Assembly: GCF_001592225.1 (NCBI RefSeq)
Contig: NZ_BCWN01000007.1
Coordinates: forward strand, 62,001-126,000
Source of the DNA: Castellaniella caeni NBRC 101664
GTDB taxonomy: Bacteria; Pseudomonadota; Gammaproteobacteria; Burkholderiales; Burkholderiaceae_B
Direction of reading: 5' to 3'
DNA length: 64,000 bases
Part shown: piece by piece, positions 17,232 through 26,307 of the stretch
Layout of the letters: each line of letters starts with the position of its first letter
Numbering within the stretch: position 1 is the stretch's first letter
The notes under the pieces: generated by a model
What the model was told of the DNA's origin: nothing
The model's input: only the letters and a program-made list of their open reading frames with translations
Database searches by the model: none
Program-made: the position numbers and the translations under genes

Positions 17232-18563
17232 TCAGTCTCCGGGCAGGCGGGCCAGCGGCGCCGCCAGCCGGGCCTGCCAATAAGGGTGAAACAGATTGGC
17301 GGCTTCACGCTGGCCGTCGGCGCGACGTTCAGGCCGGGAAAACAGTGTCTCGGCGGCGCTGCGCGCATGCAGGGAAGGCCCCTCGGGCATGTCGAGCGTC
17401 AGCTCGGCCACGAATCCGGCGGCGGCCTGCGCGCCCTGCCCCGGCGCCACGTCAAAGTAAGCGGCCAGGCCGCGCGACGGCCAGGAAAACTGCTCGAACA
17501 TGGCGTAGGAATTGGCCAGCGGGTTGGACTGGCCGCCCAGCAGATCCCAAGAAGTGGACGCTTGCACCCAGCGCCAGAAATCCTGCGCGGAAAAATCGGC
17601 GGGCGCATCGGGGCTGTAATCGGGGCTGATTTCCTGCCCAGCCTGCGCAGGCATCCAGGCCCAGCCCATGGCGTATTCGCGGTAATAGCACCCGATCCAC
17701 GGGTTGGAGCGCAGCGCGTGGTACGACACGGTGTCGCCGGCCTGCCAGCGCCCCGAGGCATCGAGCGCGGTGGCGCCTCGGCGGCGCAGCTCGTGGCGCA
17801 AACTGGGGCAGCGGGGGCTGACTGACCAGGGATTGCGCGCGGTCGAGTCGCGCGGCCCCAGAAAGGCATAAGGGGCGGCCACCTTGCGCACCAGGGCAAA
17901 CAGGGCGGCATCGGGTGCGTGGCGTTGCAGCAAGGCAGGCCAGCCATCGCTGGATACCACCGGCCGCAGCGTGTCGGCCGCGCGTTCCGGATAGTGTGCG
18001 GCCAGCACCGCTTGCATGGCGGCCAGTCGTGTCTGCGGCAGTTCGCGCACCAGCGCCGCGGACAATTCACGCGCATAGTCGTGCACGAAGGATTCGTGCG
18101 CCGCAAAGGCTTGGCCCAGCGGCCCCTGGGTGCGCACCTGCGCCTGCAGGCCGACGGCGGCGGCCGCGCTCAGGTAGGCGCGCCCCTGCCCGGCGCCAAA
18201 CAGCATGCCGATGAGGTAGGCCGGTGGATTGCCCTGCGCCAGCCGACCCGCCTGCGTGCCGCCAAAATGTGCCCAGCTGCCCAGGGTGAGCAGGTGCGCC
18301 ATGGCCAGCTGATGGGCCAGCTGCGCCCGGTTGAGATAAGACAGCAGGTTGAGCGTGCGCGCCTGTACCAGCGCGCCGCTGTAGGTGGCCGCATCCAGCC
18401 CGTGCAGCAGGCGGGTCTTGGCGGCAACCGTCTGGCCGGTGGCGAAATAGCGTAGCCAGGCCAGGCCCAGCACGGCCACCAGCAACATGCCCAGCACCAG
18501 CACCTGGCCCTGTTGCGCACGCACGGCGCCCACGCCCGCCACGTCACTGCCCCGCGGCGGCAT
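17232..18563 (-). CDS. TadG-like pilus assembly protein
   Basis: A 443-residue protein with a short leader and a single N-terminal helix (QGQVLVLGMLLVAVLGLAWL), then AAKTRLLHGLDAATYSGALVQARTLN. That is the usual TadG opening, in which a membrane helix is followed by a helical DAAA-type segment. The large C-terminal part (~370 residues) should be periplasmic and has no von Willebrand motif that I can see. It starts 20 bases inside the 3' end of the pilin-like gene and ends one base before the TadE-like ATG. The position of the leader cleavage is uncertain, because Glu5 is replaced by Leu. Confidence 0.68.
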   Translation of the reverse strand: MPPRGSDVAGVGAVRAQQGQVLVLGMLLVAVLGLAWLRYFATGQTVAAKTRLLHGLDAATYSGALVQARTLNLLSYLNRAQLAHQLAMAHLLTLGSWAHFGGTQAGRLAQGNPPAYLIGMLFGAGQGRAYLSAAAAVGLQAQVRTQGPLGQAFAAHESFVHDYARELSAALVRELPQTRLAAMQAVLAAHYPERAADTLRPVVSSDGWPALLQRHAPDAALFALVRKVAAPYAFLGPRDSTARNPWSVSPRCPSLRHELRRRGATALDASGRWQAGDTVSYHALRSNPWIGCYYREYAMGWAWMPAQAGQEISPDYSPDAPADFSAQDFWRWVQASTSWDLLGGQSNPLANSYAMFEQFSWPSRGLAAYFDVAPGQGAQAAAGFVAELTLDMPEGPSLHARSAAETLFSRPERRADGQREAANLFHPYWQARLAAPLARLPGD

Positions 18564-18894
18564 TGCCGGTGAACGACTTCAGTGTCTTGGCCGCCGCCTG
18601 CGCCGCAGCCGATTCGGCGGCCGACTGCGCCATGCGCGACTGTTCGCTGCCGTCTTCTCCGGCGATCTCGCGCGCCATCGCCGCCGTCTGGGCGCGGATG
18701 ACCTGGCCAAAAAGCTGATAGACCGCGATGGCGGCCACCGCGACCAGGGCGACCACGATCACGTACTCGACCATGGCCTGCCCACGCTGTCGGTGCAGGC
18801 CCCGCGCACGGCTTGAAGGCAGCCCCAGGCCGACCCGCGAGGCAGGCCGCGCAAGGCGATGAGAACACGAGAAAAAGCGACGGTGCAAGCGCAT
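18544..18894 (-). CDS. Flp/TadE-type pilin-like protein, first gene of the tad operon
   Basis: A 116-residue protein with a long basic leader ending QRG, then QAMVEYVIVVALVAVAAIAVYQLF. Cleavage after Gly38 gives Glu5-Tyr6 in the mature chain, the hallmark of Flp prepilins. The leader is much longer than the ~20 residues usual for Flp, and the mature part (~78 residues) is longer than classical Flp1. It ends in an Ala/Ser-rich, coiled-coil-prone tail. ATG 18894 has AGGAG 7 bases upstream. It is the first gene of the operon and the best candidate major pilin, but a TadE or TadF-type minor pilin is an alternative. Confidence 0.72.
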   Translation of the reverse strand: MRLHRRFFSCSHRLARPASRVGLGLPSSRARGLHRQRGQAMVEYVIVVALVAVAAIAVYQLFGQVIRAQTAAMAREIAGEDGSEQSRMAQSAAESAAAQAAAKTLKSFTGNAAAGQ

Positions 18895-18915
18895 GGCGGG
18901 CTCCTGGGAAACGAT

Positions 18916-18930
18916 GGCACTCAGTGTGCC
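18916..18930. promoter_or_regulatory. Inverted repeat upstream of the tad operon
   Basis: GGCAC-TCAGT-GTGCC is a perfect 5-bp inverted repeat 22 bases before the pilin-like ATG, just 5' of its ribosome-binding site. It could be an operator or a leader hairpin. The rest of the 190-bp gap 18895-19084 holds no other feature that I can support. Confidence 0.3.
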
Positions 18931-19084
18931 TCGCCGCCAGGCGCCCGCCTATTCGCAGTTTCCGAGCTGGATAAAATCAGCCTAGCGCCGCGGTGCGCAA
19001 CACGGTGGCCGCCAGCCGGAGCGATTCGCCAAACCCAGGCGTCCGACCCGACGACCTGGTGACCCAAAGAGCCCGCAGGGCTGC

Positions 19085-19786
19085 TTAATCGATGCGCAGC
19101 CGCAGCGTGCCCAGGCCCTCGATGCGGGCTTCGAGCCGGTCGCCTGCCACCACGGCGCCCACGCCCGCGGGCGTGCCGGTGAACACCAGGTCGCCTGCCT
19201 TCAGCTCGAACAGGGTGGACAAATATGCCAGCGCCTCGGGCACCGACCAGATCATGTCGGACAAATCGTCCGACTGGCGCGCTTCGCCATTGACCGACAA
19301 GCCAATATGCCCGGCACGCAGCAGGCCGGTTTCGGCCACCGGATGCAGGGGGCCCAGCGGCGCGCTGTGATCGAAGCCCTTGGCTGTCTCCCAGGGACGG
19401 CCCGCCTTCTTGGCTTCGGCCTGCAGGTCGCGGCGCGTCATGTCCAGGCCGATGGCCTGGCCCCACACGCAGGCCGCCGCCTGTTCAACCGAGAGGTCGC
19501 GCCCCCCGCTGCCCAATGCCACCACGAGCTCGACCTCGTGGTGCAGATTGTGCGTGGCGGGCGGATACGGCAACACGCCCTCGGTGCCAGGAGCCACGTT
19601 CAGCACGGCATCGGCGGGCTTGGCAAAGAAAAACGGCAGCTCGCGGCCCGTGCCGCCCATCTCGCGCGCGTGCTCGGCGTAGTTGCGGCCCACACAATAG
19701 ATGCGCCGCACCGGAAACCGCGCCATGCTGTCCTGGACGGCCAGCGTGGCAGCCTGCAGCCGGGGAATGACTGTTTCTTCCATCAT
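19085..19786 (-). CDS. Fumarylacetoacetate hydrolase-family protein
   Basis: A 233-residue FAH-fold enzyme of the small (UGPP/YcgM-like) class. Marks are RIYCVGRNYAEHAREMG near residue 28 and HHEVELVVALGSGGRDLS, whose acidic residues bind the divalent metal. GLDMTRRDLQ...KGFDHSAPLGP and FTGTPAGVG follow. Relatives act as acylpyruvases, oxaloacetate decarboxylases or fumarylpyruvate hydrolases; the substrate cannot be told from sequence. Two adjacent ATGs (19786, 19783) follow a GGAG motif. It lies downstream of ppa, but a hairpin separates them. Confidence 0.88.
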   Translation of the reverse strand: MMEETVIPRLQAATLAVQDSMARFPVRRIYCVGRNYAEHAREMGGTGRELPFFFAKPADAVLNVAPGTEGVLPYPPATHNLHHEVELVVALGSGGRDLSVEQAAACVWGQAIGLDMTRRDLQAEAKKAGRPWETAKGFDHSAPLGPLHPVAETGLLRAGHIGLSVNGEARQSDDLSDMIWSVPEALAYLSTLFELKAGDLVFTGTPAGVGAVVAGDRLEARIEGLGTLRLRID

Positions 19787-19817
19787 GAACTCCAAAAAAA
19801 TCGCGCCACATGAAATA

Positions 19818-19853
19818 CACCCCCGCCGTGGAACCTGGCCACGCGCGGGGGTG
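19818..19853 (-). terminator. Hairpin after ppa
   Basis: CACCCCCGC (19818-19826) pairs with GCGGGGGTG (19845-19853), with an extra CGTGG/CCACG inner stem. It sits about 60 bases past the ppa stop, between ppa and the FAH gene. On the reverse strand it is followed by TATTTC and, further on, a run of seven T. It is a plausible terminator, though the T-tract is not adjacent. Confidence 0.5.
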
Positions 19854-19910
19854 CGGTGCGCGGGCCGCCCATGAGGCGAACGCCCGCGCGGTCTCTGGCC
19901 ACAGGCTGGC

Positions 19911-20450
19911 TCAGGCCTTCTTGCCCTGGTGGTAGCGCTGGGCCGAAGCGGTGATTTCCTGCTTGGCGGCATCCAGGCCGGACCAGCCCTGCACCTTGAC
20001 CCACTTGCCCTTTTCGAGATCTTTGTAGTGCTCGAAGAAGTGCTGAATGCGCTGCAGGTCTTCGGCGGGCAGATCCGCCGTCGATTCGATGTGGCGGTAC
20101 GGGGGATAAAGTTTGTCCACCGGGCGCGCCAGCAGCTTGGCATCCTTGCCCGCTTCGTCTTCCATGTTCATCACGCCCAGGGCCCGGCAGCGGATGACCG
20201 TGCCGACCTGCACGGGAAACGGCGCGAGCACGAGCACATCGACGGGATCGCCGTCTTCGGAAAGGGTCTCCGGGATGTAGCCGTAATTGCAGGGGTAATG
20301 CATGGCGGTCATCATGAAGCGATCGACGAACACGGCGCCGCTGGCCTTGTCCACTTCGTACTTGACGGGATCGGCGTTCATCGGAATTTCGATGACCACG
20401 TTGAATTCTTCGGGCAGCTTGTCGCCTGCCGGCACACGATCTAGGCTCAT
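19911..20450 (-). CDS. ppa: Inorganic pyrophosphatase (family I)
   Basis: A 179-residue soluble enzyme that hydrolyses pyrophosphate to drive biosynthesis. The signature [15 protein letters not shown] holds the metal-binding aspartates. FNVVIEIP at the N-terminus, [11 protein letters not shown] and the closing [19 protein letters not shown] are family standards, and length is typical. It starts 34 bp after hemY on the same strand, so it could be read with the heme operon or from its own promoter. Confidence 0.97.
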   Translation of the reverse strand: MSLDRVPAGDKLPEEFNVVIEIPMNADPVKYEVDKASGAVFVDRFMMTAMHYPCNYGYIPETLSEDGDPVDVLVLAPFPVQVGTVIRCRALGVMNMEDEAGKDAKLLARPVDKLYPPYRHIESTADLPAEDLQRIQHFFEHYKDLEKGKWVKVQGWSGLDAAKQEITASAQRYHQGKKA

Positions 20451-20484
20451 GGGGTTCCTTGGTTGACGGTTTAAGACAATCTCT

Positions 20485-21960
20485 TTACTGCTGCGCGCCG
20501 CGATCGGACGTCAGCGACATGTCCACCCCGGGGATGGGGGCGGTGTCGAAATAATCTTCTTCGGGAGCCGCCGCACGCGCGGGCGGTGCGCCTGCTGCCG
20601 GGGCCTGGGCGGGCAGCGGCTCGTCGGCCATTGCGTCCTGCCCATAGACGCCGCTGGCGGCTTCGGGGGCCTGCGCGGCCTGCGCAGTGTCGGGCAGCGG
20701 CGCGGCCTGCATGAAGCCGGGGTCGTCGCTCAGGTCAGCGGCGGGCAGCACGCGCGGCATCGGGGGCAGCACGGCGTCCGCGGCCTCGGCGGCCTGGCGC
20801 CAATGGGCAACGGCCTGCTCGGGATGGCCCAGGGCTTCTTGCAAATTGCCCAGCAAGGCGTGGATGTGGGTATCGGTGCGCAGCGCCAGGCTGCGTTCGA
20901 GGTAGTGGGCTCCCTGGCCCCAGAGCTGGGCTGTCAGGCACAGCTGCCCCAGCGCGGCCAGCAGCCCCGCGTGCTGGGGGGCGGCGCGCAGCCAGAGCTC
21001 GGCATGCCCCAGGCGCTGGCTGGCCTGCGCCGCATCGCACCGGGCGTATGCACGCAGCAGGCGGTCGTCCAGCGCGCGGTTGAGCGCGGCTTCGAGAATA
21101 CGCGCGGCTTCTTCGGGATGGCCGAAGCGTTCTTGCGCGCGCGCGCCCGCCAGGGCCACGATGGGATCCAGGCGCTCGGCGGCCGTCAGGTCTTTCCAGA
21201 GGGGGGCCCAGTCGGCAGCGGTGGCGGCGTCGAGGCGCTGCGCGGCGGCTTCGCAGATGAACTGGTGCGCCTGAGCCTCGTCGATGGCGCTGCGCCGCAG
21301 CAGCAGGCGCGTGAGCGCGTAGACGCGGTCAGCATGCCCCAGCTGGCGGTGCGCGCGCAGCAGCAGACGGGACGCATGCAGAAAGCGCGAGGAGGCATCC
21401 TGCAGCGGTTCGAGCAGGTCGAGCGCTTCTTGGGCCCGATTCTGGTCGAGCAGCATTTCCGCGGTGACGGTGTCCACCGCCTGACGCAGGCGGGTATCCT
21501 GCCCGGCCCCTTCCTGGGCCAGGCGCAGGGTCTGGTCGCGCCGCGTGTACTCGCCCAGCAAGTGCAAGGCGCGCGCGGCGCTGAGTCCGGCCAACACTTT
21601 GCGGTCGGCGGAACGGGTGCGCGCGAGCAGACTGGAGAGGTCTTTTTCGGCCTGGACGTAACGGCCTTCAAGCACGTTGATCCAGCCTTGTTCGAGCAGT
21701 TCGACGTCACGCCGCTGTGCCCGGCGCCGACGCCAGGAACTCAAGCGTCCGGGGCTGTCGCCCATCCAGCGCAACAAGCCCAGCAGGCTGTGCAAGACGA
21801 CGAAAGCCAGCAGTGCCAGCACCACGGCCAGCGGCAGGGAGAGTTCGACGCGCCAGGGCTGCGCCACGACGATGACGTTGCCGCTGTGATCGTGCACGGC
21901 CAGCGCCAGCGCCACGGCTGCCGCAAGGAGGATGAGAGTCCAGATCCAGGATCGCATCAT
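20485..21960 (-). CDS. hemY: Heme-operon TPR protein HemY
   Basis: A 491-residue inner-membrane protein. Two N-terminal helices ([17 protein letters not shown] and [22 protein letters not shown]) are followed by a TPR-like helical domain. [20 protein letters not shown] is the HemY_N motif. The protein is encoded at the end of proteobacterial hemCDXY operons; it is not protoporphyrinogen oxidase despite the shared name, and its exact role is uncertain. The C-terminal ~100 residues are Ala/Pro-rich and look disordered. It starts 6 bp after hemX. Confidence 0.9.
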   Translation of the reverse strand: MMRSWIWTLILLAAAVALALAVHDHSGNVIVVAQPWRVELSLPLAVVLALLAFVVLHSLLGLLRWMGDSPGRLSSWRRRRAQRRDVELLEQGWINVLEGRYVQAEKDLSSLLARTRSADRKVLAGLSAARALHLLGEYTRRDQTLRLAQEGAGQDTRLRQAVDTVTAEMLLDQNRAQEALDLLEPLQDASSRFLHASRLLLRAHRQLGHADRVYALTRLLLRRSAIDEAQAHQFICEAAAQRLDAATAADWAPLWKDLTAAERLDPIVALAGARAQERFGHPEEAARILEAALNRALDDRLLRAYARCDAAQASQRLGHAELWLRAAPQHAGLLAALGQLCLTAQLWGQGAHYLERSLALRTDTHIHALLGNLQEALGHPEQAVAHWRQAAEAADAVLPPMPRVLPAADLSDDPGFMQAAPLPDTAQAAQAPEAASGVYGQDAMADEPLPAQAPAAGAPPARAAAPEEDYFDTAPIPGVDMSLTSDRGAQQ

Positions 21961-21966
21961 GCCCCC

Positions 21967-23232
21967 TTAAACCGTGCCGGCGCCAGCGGGTGCCTGAACC
22001 GACGGCAGTACCCCGGAGCTGGGCGGATCGGCCTCTTCCTGAGGCGCGGCATCGGGGGCCTGCTGCTCGTCTTCGTCGGGGGCGTCGTCTTCCTGGGCTG
22101 CTTCGGCGTCACGCGCCGCGGCAATGGCCGTCAAGCTGTTGTTGACGCTGGGCAGACTGACTTCGATGGGAGTGTCGTGCAGCGATCGGGCGATCTTGAG
22201 CGCCTGGCGCGAGGATTCGGCGCGCATGTCGTAGCGCTGTTCGATGGCGCTGGCGATGCGTTCGAGCTCGGCCTTCCAGATGTCGGACTGGTGCATCATG
22301 AGCGCCAGCTGCGCGGTGACGGCCCGTTGTTTGAGACCTTCGCGAAAGCGCAACGCCTGGTCGGGCGACATTAGCAGGGCCGCCGAATCATCGACCCGGC
22401 GCACGTCCATGAGGCCACGCAAATCGTGGGCAACCTGTTGTGTGAACGCCCGCGTCCAGCGCCAGGCTTCGTCGGCGGCGGCACGCCAGCCCGAGGTGAC
22501 CTCGGCCGCAGCGGCCTCAGGCGCGACAGCGGCTTGCGCCACGGGTTCGGGCGCCGCCTGCGCGGCGGTATCGGGCACCAGCAGCGGCGCCGATCCGACC
22601 AGCCCGGAGAGCTGGTTGATCTGCGCCGACAGCGCCGGCAGATTGATGGTGGCCACGGCCCGCAGGCGGTCGAGATCGCCATTGATGGTCTGCTGCAAGG
22701 CGGCCAGATTGGGGCGATTGGCCCGCGCAAGCTGCGCCTGGGCCGCTTCGAGGGAAATGATGGCATTGGCCACATTGCCGCCCAGGGCCAGCTGCTGCTG
22801 CGCCATCGTGACCAGGTGATCGATGTCGTTGAGCAGCAGCAGGTCGGAGCCGCTGTCGGTCATGAGCTGCAAGGCCTGGTCGAGCTCTTGCACCTGGTTG
22901 CTGGTGGCTTCGAGCACCGAGCGCATGTCATCGACCTTGGCGGTCTGCGCCTGCGCCAGCGCCAGCGCCTGGGCGGCCTGATCGCGGGCCTGGGCGATGA
23001 GCTGGGTATTGCTGGCGTGCTGCTTTTGCAAGTCGGCCTGCAGCGTCTGGTACTGGCGGTTCTGCTCGTACAGGGCCGCGGCCAGGATGATGGCCAGCAA
23101 GGCCAGGACGACCAGCAGCACCCGGCTCAGCCCGGTGGGCTGGCGTTTGCCTGCCGACGCGCCTGCCGGACTGGGCGTCGGGGCGCTGGAATCAGAAGAT
23201 GAAGAGGACGTGCTGTGCTCGTGATCGCTCAT
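21967..23232 (-). CDS. hemX: HemX-like membrane protein
   Basis: A 421-residue protein with a Ser/Pro-rich cytoplasmic start and a single membrane helix near residue 40 (VLLVVLALLAIILAAALYEQN). A periplasmic coiled-coil segment (QTLQADLQKQHASNTQLIAQ) and the HemX domain (DIDHLVTMAQQQLALGGNVANAI...SLEAAQAQLARAN) follow. It is annotated in many genomes as uroporphyrinogen-III methyltransferase because of a fusion elsewhere, but no methyltransferase motif is present. Its role in heme synthesis is unproven. It follows hemD by 17 bp and ends 6 bp before hemY. Confidence 0.88.
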   Translation of the reverse strand: MSDHEHSTSSSSSDSSAPTPSPAGASAGKRQPTGLSRVLLVVLALLAIILAAALYEQNRQYQTLQADLQKQHASNTQLIAQARDQAAQALALAQAQTAKVDDMRSVLEATSNQVQELDQALQLMTDSGSDLLLLNDIDHLVTMAQQQLALGGNVANAIISLEAAQAQLARANRPNLAALQQTINGDLDRLRAVATINLPALSAQINQLSGLVGSAPLLVPDTAAQAAPEPVAQAAVAPEAAAAEVTSGWRAAADEAWRWTRAFTQQVAHDLRGLMDVRRVDDSAALLMSPDQALRFREGLKQRAVTAQLALMMHQSDIWKAELERIASAIEQRYDMRAESSRQALKIARSLHDTPIEVSLPSVNNSLTAIAAARDAEAAQEDDAPDEDEQQAPDAAPQEEADPPSSGVLPSVQAPAGAGTV

Positions 23233-23249
23233 GACGGCGTTCGGATCCT

Positions 23250-24020
23250 TCAGGGTAACTGCCGGGATGCTGCCACTATAGCCTGAAACAACGCACTCTC
23301 ATCCGGGCCGCTGAGCACCAGATGCAGGGCCGCGTCGGGCCGCTGGGCATAAAGGCATTGTAAACGTCGGCCGATGCGCTCGTGCAGCGTCACCGCCCAG
23401 AGTTGCGCGGGCCAGGCCAGGCCCTGGGCCCGCAGGCTGGCGTCGATGGCGTCCAGGGCCTCTTCGCTGGTCACCAGCAAAATCGTTCGCGCCCCGCGGG
23501 CGAGCCGATGGCACTGGGCGGCGTCCCAGGGCTGGGGGCCGCGCTCATAGAGGGCATGAAAATCGACGCGCCAGCCGCGCGCGCGCAACTGCCCGGCCAG
23601 CCAGTCGCGCCCGTGCCCCGCCCGCAGGATGTGCGCCGCGCCAGGGGCCGACAGCCGCTGTTCGATGACGGCCAGCAGGGATTCGGAGTCGGCGGCCTGC
23701 CCGGCCGACGGCGCCAGGATCCGGTCGCCCGGCACGTGCGCGGCAAGCGCCCGGGCCGTGGCCACGCCGACGGCGCCCGCCCAGGCCCCGGTCGGCCAGG
23801 GCTGGCGCATCCGCGAAAAATAGGCCGCCACCGCCTGGCCGCTGACGAACATGAAAAGTTCGCCCGCGACAGGCACGGGCCTCGGCGTATCCAGTTCGCG
23901 AATGCGCAAGGCGGGCGCCTCGACCACCGTCAGGCCCGCTGCGCGCAAGCGGTGCCCCAGGGTCTCGTTGCGCCCCAGGGGACGCGTGAGCAGGACACAG
24001 GCGCGCGCGCGGGGCTCCAT
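23250..24020 (-). CDS. hemD: Uroporphyrinogen-III synthase
   Basis: A 256-residue enzyme that cyclises hydroxymethylbilane with D-ring inversion. The family is poorly conserved. Support comes from VLLTRPLGRNETLGHRLRAAG at the N-terminus, LFMFVSGQAVAAYF, VGVATARALAAHVPG, a DFHALYERGP segment and the LVTSEEALDAI stretch, together with position directly after hemC. The start ATG 24020 lies 8 bp after the hemC stop; a longer reading would run back through hemC. Confidence 0.92.
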   Translation of the reverse strand: MEPRARACVLLTRPLGRNETLGHRLRAAGLTVVEAPALRIRELDTPRPVPVAGELFMFVSGQAVAAYFSRMRQPWPTGAWAGAVGVATARALAAHVPGDRILAPSAGQAADSESLLAVIEQRLSAPGAAHILRAGHGRDWLAGQLRARGWRVDFHALYERGPQPWDAAQCHRLARGARTILLVTSEEALDAIDASLRAQGLAWPAQLWAVTLHERIGRRLQCLYAQRPDAALHLVLSGPDESALFQAIVAASRQLP

Positions 24021-24028
24021 CGGCGCGG

Positions 24029-24967
24029 CTAGGCGGATGGCGTTGCGAGGCGCGCCAGGATTGCGTCCGCCCCTTGTTCGATGAGCGCGCGCGCGGCCTG
24101 TTCGCCCAGCTGCTGCGCCTGCCCACGCGGGCCGCTGGCCTGTGCCCGCAGCACGCGCTGCCCATCGGGTTCGGCGACCAGGGCGCGCAGGGAAAGGGTA
24201 TCGCCCTGCACGGTGGCGTAGGCGGCCAGCGGCACCTGGCACGAGCCGCCCAGGGCGCGCGAGACGGCGCGCTCGGCCAGCGCGCAGGCCGTGGTGTCGG
24301 CGCAGGCCAGCGGCGCCAGCCAGGCCCGCAGCTCGCTGCGGTCGGCCATGATCTCGATGCCCAGGGCGCCCTGCCCGGCGGCGGGCAGGCTGTCTTCGAC
24401 GGGGATCACCGCGCGGATGCGCTCGGCCAGCCCCAGGCGCTGCAGGCCGGCGGCGGCCAGCACGATGGCGGCGTAATCGCCGCGGTCGAGCTTGGCCAGA
24501 CGGGTGTCAAGATTGCCGCGCAGGGGCTTGACGAGCAGTTGCGGGTAGCGCGCGCGCAGCTGGGCTTCGCGGCGCAGACTGGAAGTGCCCAGCACGGCAC
24601 CCGCGGGCAGTTCGTCGAGCGAGGCGACCGTGTTGGACACCAGGGCATCGTGCGGGTCGGCCCGCTGCAGGATCGCGGCCAGATCGAAGGGATGCGTCAG
24701 GTCGACCGGCACATCCTTGAGCGAGTGCACGGCCAAGTCGGCGCGGCCATCCAGCAAGGCGGTTTCGAGCTCTTTGACGAACAGGCCCTTGCCGCCCACC
24801 TTGGACAGCGTGCGATCCAGGATCTGGTCGCCGCGCGTGGTCATTTCCAGCAGCTCGACCCGGCACCCGGGATACAGGGCCTGCAGGCGGGCCTGCACGT
24901 GGCGGGCCTGCCACAGGGCCAGGCGGCTGGCGCGGGTGGCGATGACCAGTTTTTCAGGAGAAGACAT
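24029..24967 (-). CDS. hemC: Hydroxymethylbilane synthase
   Basis: A 312-residue porphobilinogen deaminase that joins four porphobilinogens. [14 protein letters not shown] opens the protein. [22 protein letters not shown] and [11 protein letters not shown] are conserved, and [12 protein letters not shown] holds the cysteine that binds the dipyrromethane cofactor. I chose ATG 24967; the frame is open far upstream but that part is not conserved. The ATG overlaps the stop of a 31-codon frame as TGATG, with the nearest AAGGA 13 bases upstream inside that frame. Confidence 0.97.
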   Translation of the reverse strand: MSSPEKLVIATRASRLALWQARHVQARLQALYPGCRVELLEMTTRGDQILDRTLSKVGGKGLFVKELETALLDGRADLAVHSLKDVPVDLTHPFDLAAILQRADPHDALVSNTVASLDELPAGAVLGTSSLRREAQLRARYPQLLVKPLRGNLDTRLAKLDRGDYAAIVLAAAGLQRLGLAERIRAVIPVEDSLPAAGQGALGIEIMADRSELRAWLAPLACADTTACALAERAVSRALGGSCQVPLAAYATVQGDTLSLRALVAEPDGQRVLRAQASGPRGQAQQLGEQAARALIEQGADAILARLATPSA

Positions 24968-25062
24968 CAGAGGGTGATCCTTGAAAGCATCAGGCGGGCG
25001 ACGATGCCGATGGCGGCAAGCACGATGAGCGTTTGAAGCAAAGAGGGACGTTTCAGTTTCAT
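24967..25062 (-). CDS. Small hydrophobic peptide coupled to hemC
   Basis: A 31-codon frame coding for a basic start ([10 protein letters not shown]), one hydrophobic helix ([19 protein letters not shown]) and a short polar end. Its stop overlaps the hemC ATG by one base (TGATG). It has the layout of a single-pass membrane peptide, and its length and spacing suggest translation coupling. Against it, no Shine-Dalgarno sequence precedes the ATG, and a GTG nine bases further 5' is an equally plausible start. I know of no described family for it. The rest of 25063-25273 shows nothing that I can support. Confidence 0.45.
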   Translation of the reverse strand: MKLKRPSLLQTLIVLAAIGIVARLMLSRITL

Positions 25063-25273
25063 GGCGAACACGTGGCGCGGCCCGTGCCTGTCCTGCCAGG
25101 GCCAGGGCCGCCGACGGCGCAGGACGGTGGTCGGGCAGGATGAACAGGCGCGGGTTTATGAAGCGCGGATTCCAAGCCCACAGTTTAACAAGGGATACGG
25201 CATCGCTGTCGTCCCCCGCCCGCGCGGCACCGCGCGGGCACCGGGCACGCACCGCGCGGGAGCGCCGTGCAAG

Positions 25274-25309
25274 AAAAAAACACCGCCGCGTGTACGCCAC
25301 GTAGCGGTG
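25274..25309 (-). terminator. Rho-independent terminator after sucCD
   Basis: On the reverse strand CACCGC pairs with GCGGTG, with an inner CGTG/CACG stem, followed at once by seven T (25280-25274). It lies about 100 bases past the sucD stop and should end the sucCD transcript, isolating it from the heme operon. Confidence 0.8.
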
Positions 25310-25406
25310 CTTGCAAAACGCAGACAAGTGCGCGCAAGGCCTGGCGGGCCGACGCCGGGTATGCGGCAAGCCGCAAGGCCCGGGCGCCGGTGCCAGATGC
25401 GCGGAC

Positions 25407-26288
25407 TTACAGCACGGTCTTCAGCAGTTTGCCCATTTCGGACGGGTTGCGCGTCGTGCGGATGCCGCAGGCTTCCATGATTTCCATCTTGGCGTTGGCC
25501 GTGTCGGCCCCGCCGGAGATGAGGGCGCCCGCGTGGCCCATGCGCTTGCCCGCCGGTGCCGTGACCCCGGCGATAAAGCCCACCACGGGCTTTTTCATGT
25601 TGTCCTTGGCCCACTGGGCGGCGTTGACTTCGTCGGGGCCGCCGATTTCACCGATCATGATGACGGCATCGGTGTCGGGGTCGTCGTTGAACATCTTCAG
25701 CACGTCGATGTGCTTCAGGCCGTTGATGGGATCGCCGCCGATACCCACGGCGCTGGATTGCCCCAGGCCCAGTTCGGTGACCTGCGCCACGGCTTCATAG
25801 GTAAGCGTGCCCGAGCGGCTGACGATGCCGATGCGGCCCTTGCGGTGGATGTGGCCCGGCATGATGCCGATCTTGATTTCGTCGGGCGTGATGAGGCCCG
25901 GGCAGTTGGGGCCCAGCAGCAGCGTCTTGCGGTTTTCGTCGCGCATGCGGTTGCGCACGGCCAGCATGTCACGCACGGGAATGCCTTCGGTGATGCAGAT
26001 GACCAGATCGAGGTCGGCCTCGACGGCTTCCCAGATGGCGTCCGCGGCCCCCGCGGGCGGCACGTAGATGACCGACACGGTGGCGCCAGTGTGATCCTTG
26101 GCGTCTTTGACGGAGGCGTAGATGGGGATGCCTTCGAAGTCCTGGCCGGCTTTCTTGGGGTGCACCCCGGCGACGAAGGCGGCCTGGCCGTTGGCGTACT
26201 CGCGGCACATGCGGGTATGGAACTGGCCGGTCTTGCCGGTGATCCCCTGGGTGATGACCTTGGTGTCCTTGTTGATCAGAATCGACAT
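25407..26288 (-). CDS. sucD: Succinate-CoA ligase, alpha subunit
   Basis: A 293-residue TCA-cycle subunit that binds CoA and carries the phosphohistidine. It starts [52 protein letters not shown] and [11 protein letters not shown] form the CoA domain. [11 protein letters not shown] near residue 245 contains the active histidine. It lies 19 bp after sucC and ends the operon, with a terminator downstream. Confidence 0.98.
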   Translation of the reverse strand: MSILINKDTKVITQGITGKTGQFHTRMCREYANGQAAFVAGVHPKKAGQDFEGIPIYASVKDAKDHTGATVSVIYVPPAGAADAIWEAVEADLDLVICITEGIPVRDMLAVRNRMRDENRKTLLLGPNCPGLITPDEIKIGIMPGHIHRKGRIGIVSRSGTLTYEAVAQVTELGLGQSSAVGIGGDPINGLKHIDVLKMFNDDPDTDAVIMIGEIGGPDEVNAAQWAKDNMKKPVVGFIAGVTAPAGKRMGHAGALISGGADTANAKMEIMEACGIRTTRNPSEMGKLLKTVL

Positions 26289-26307
26289 GTTCTATTCCCT
26301 GTGATGC

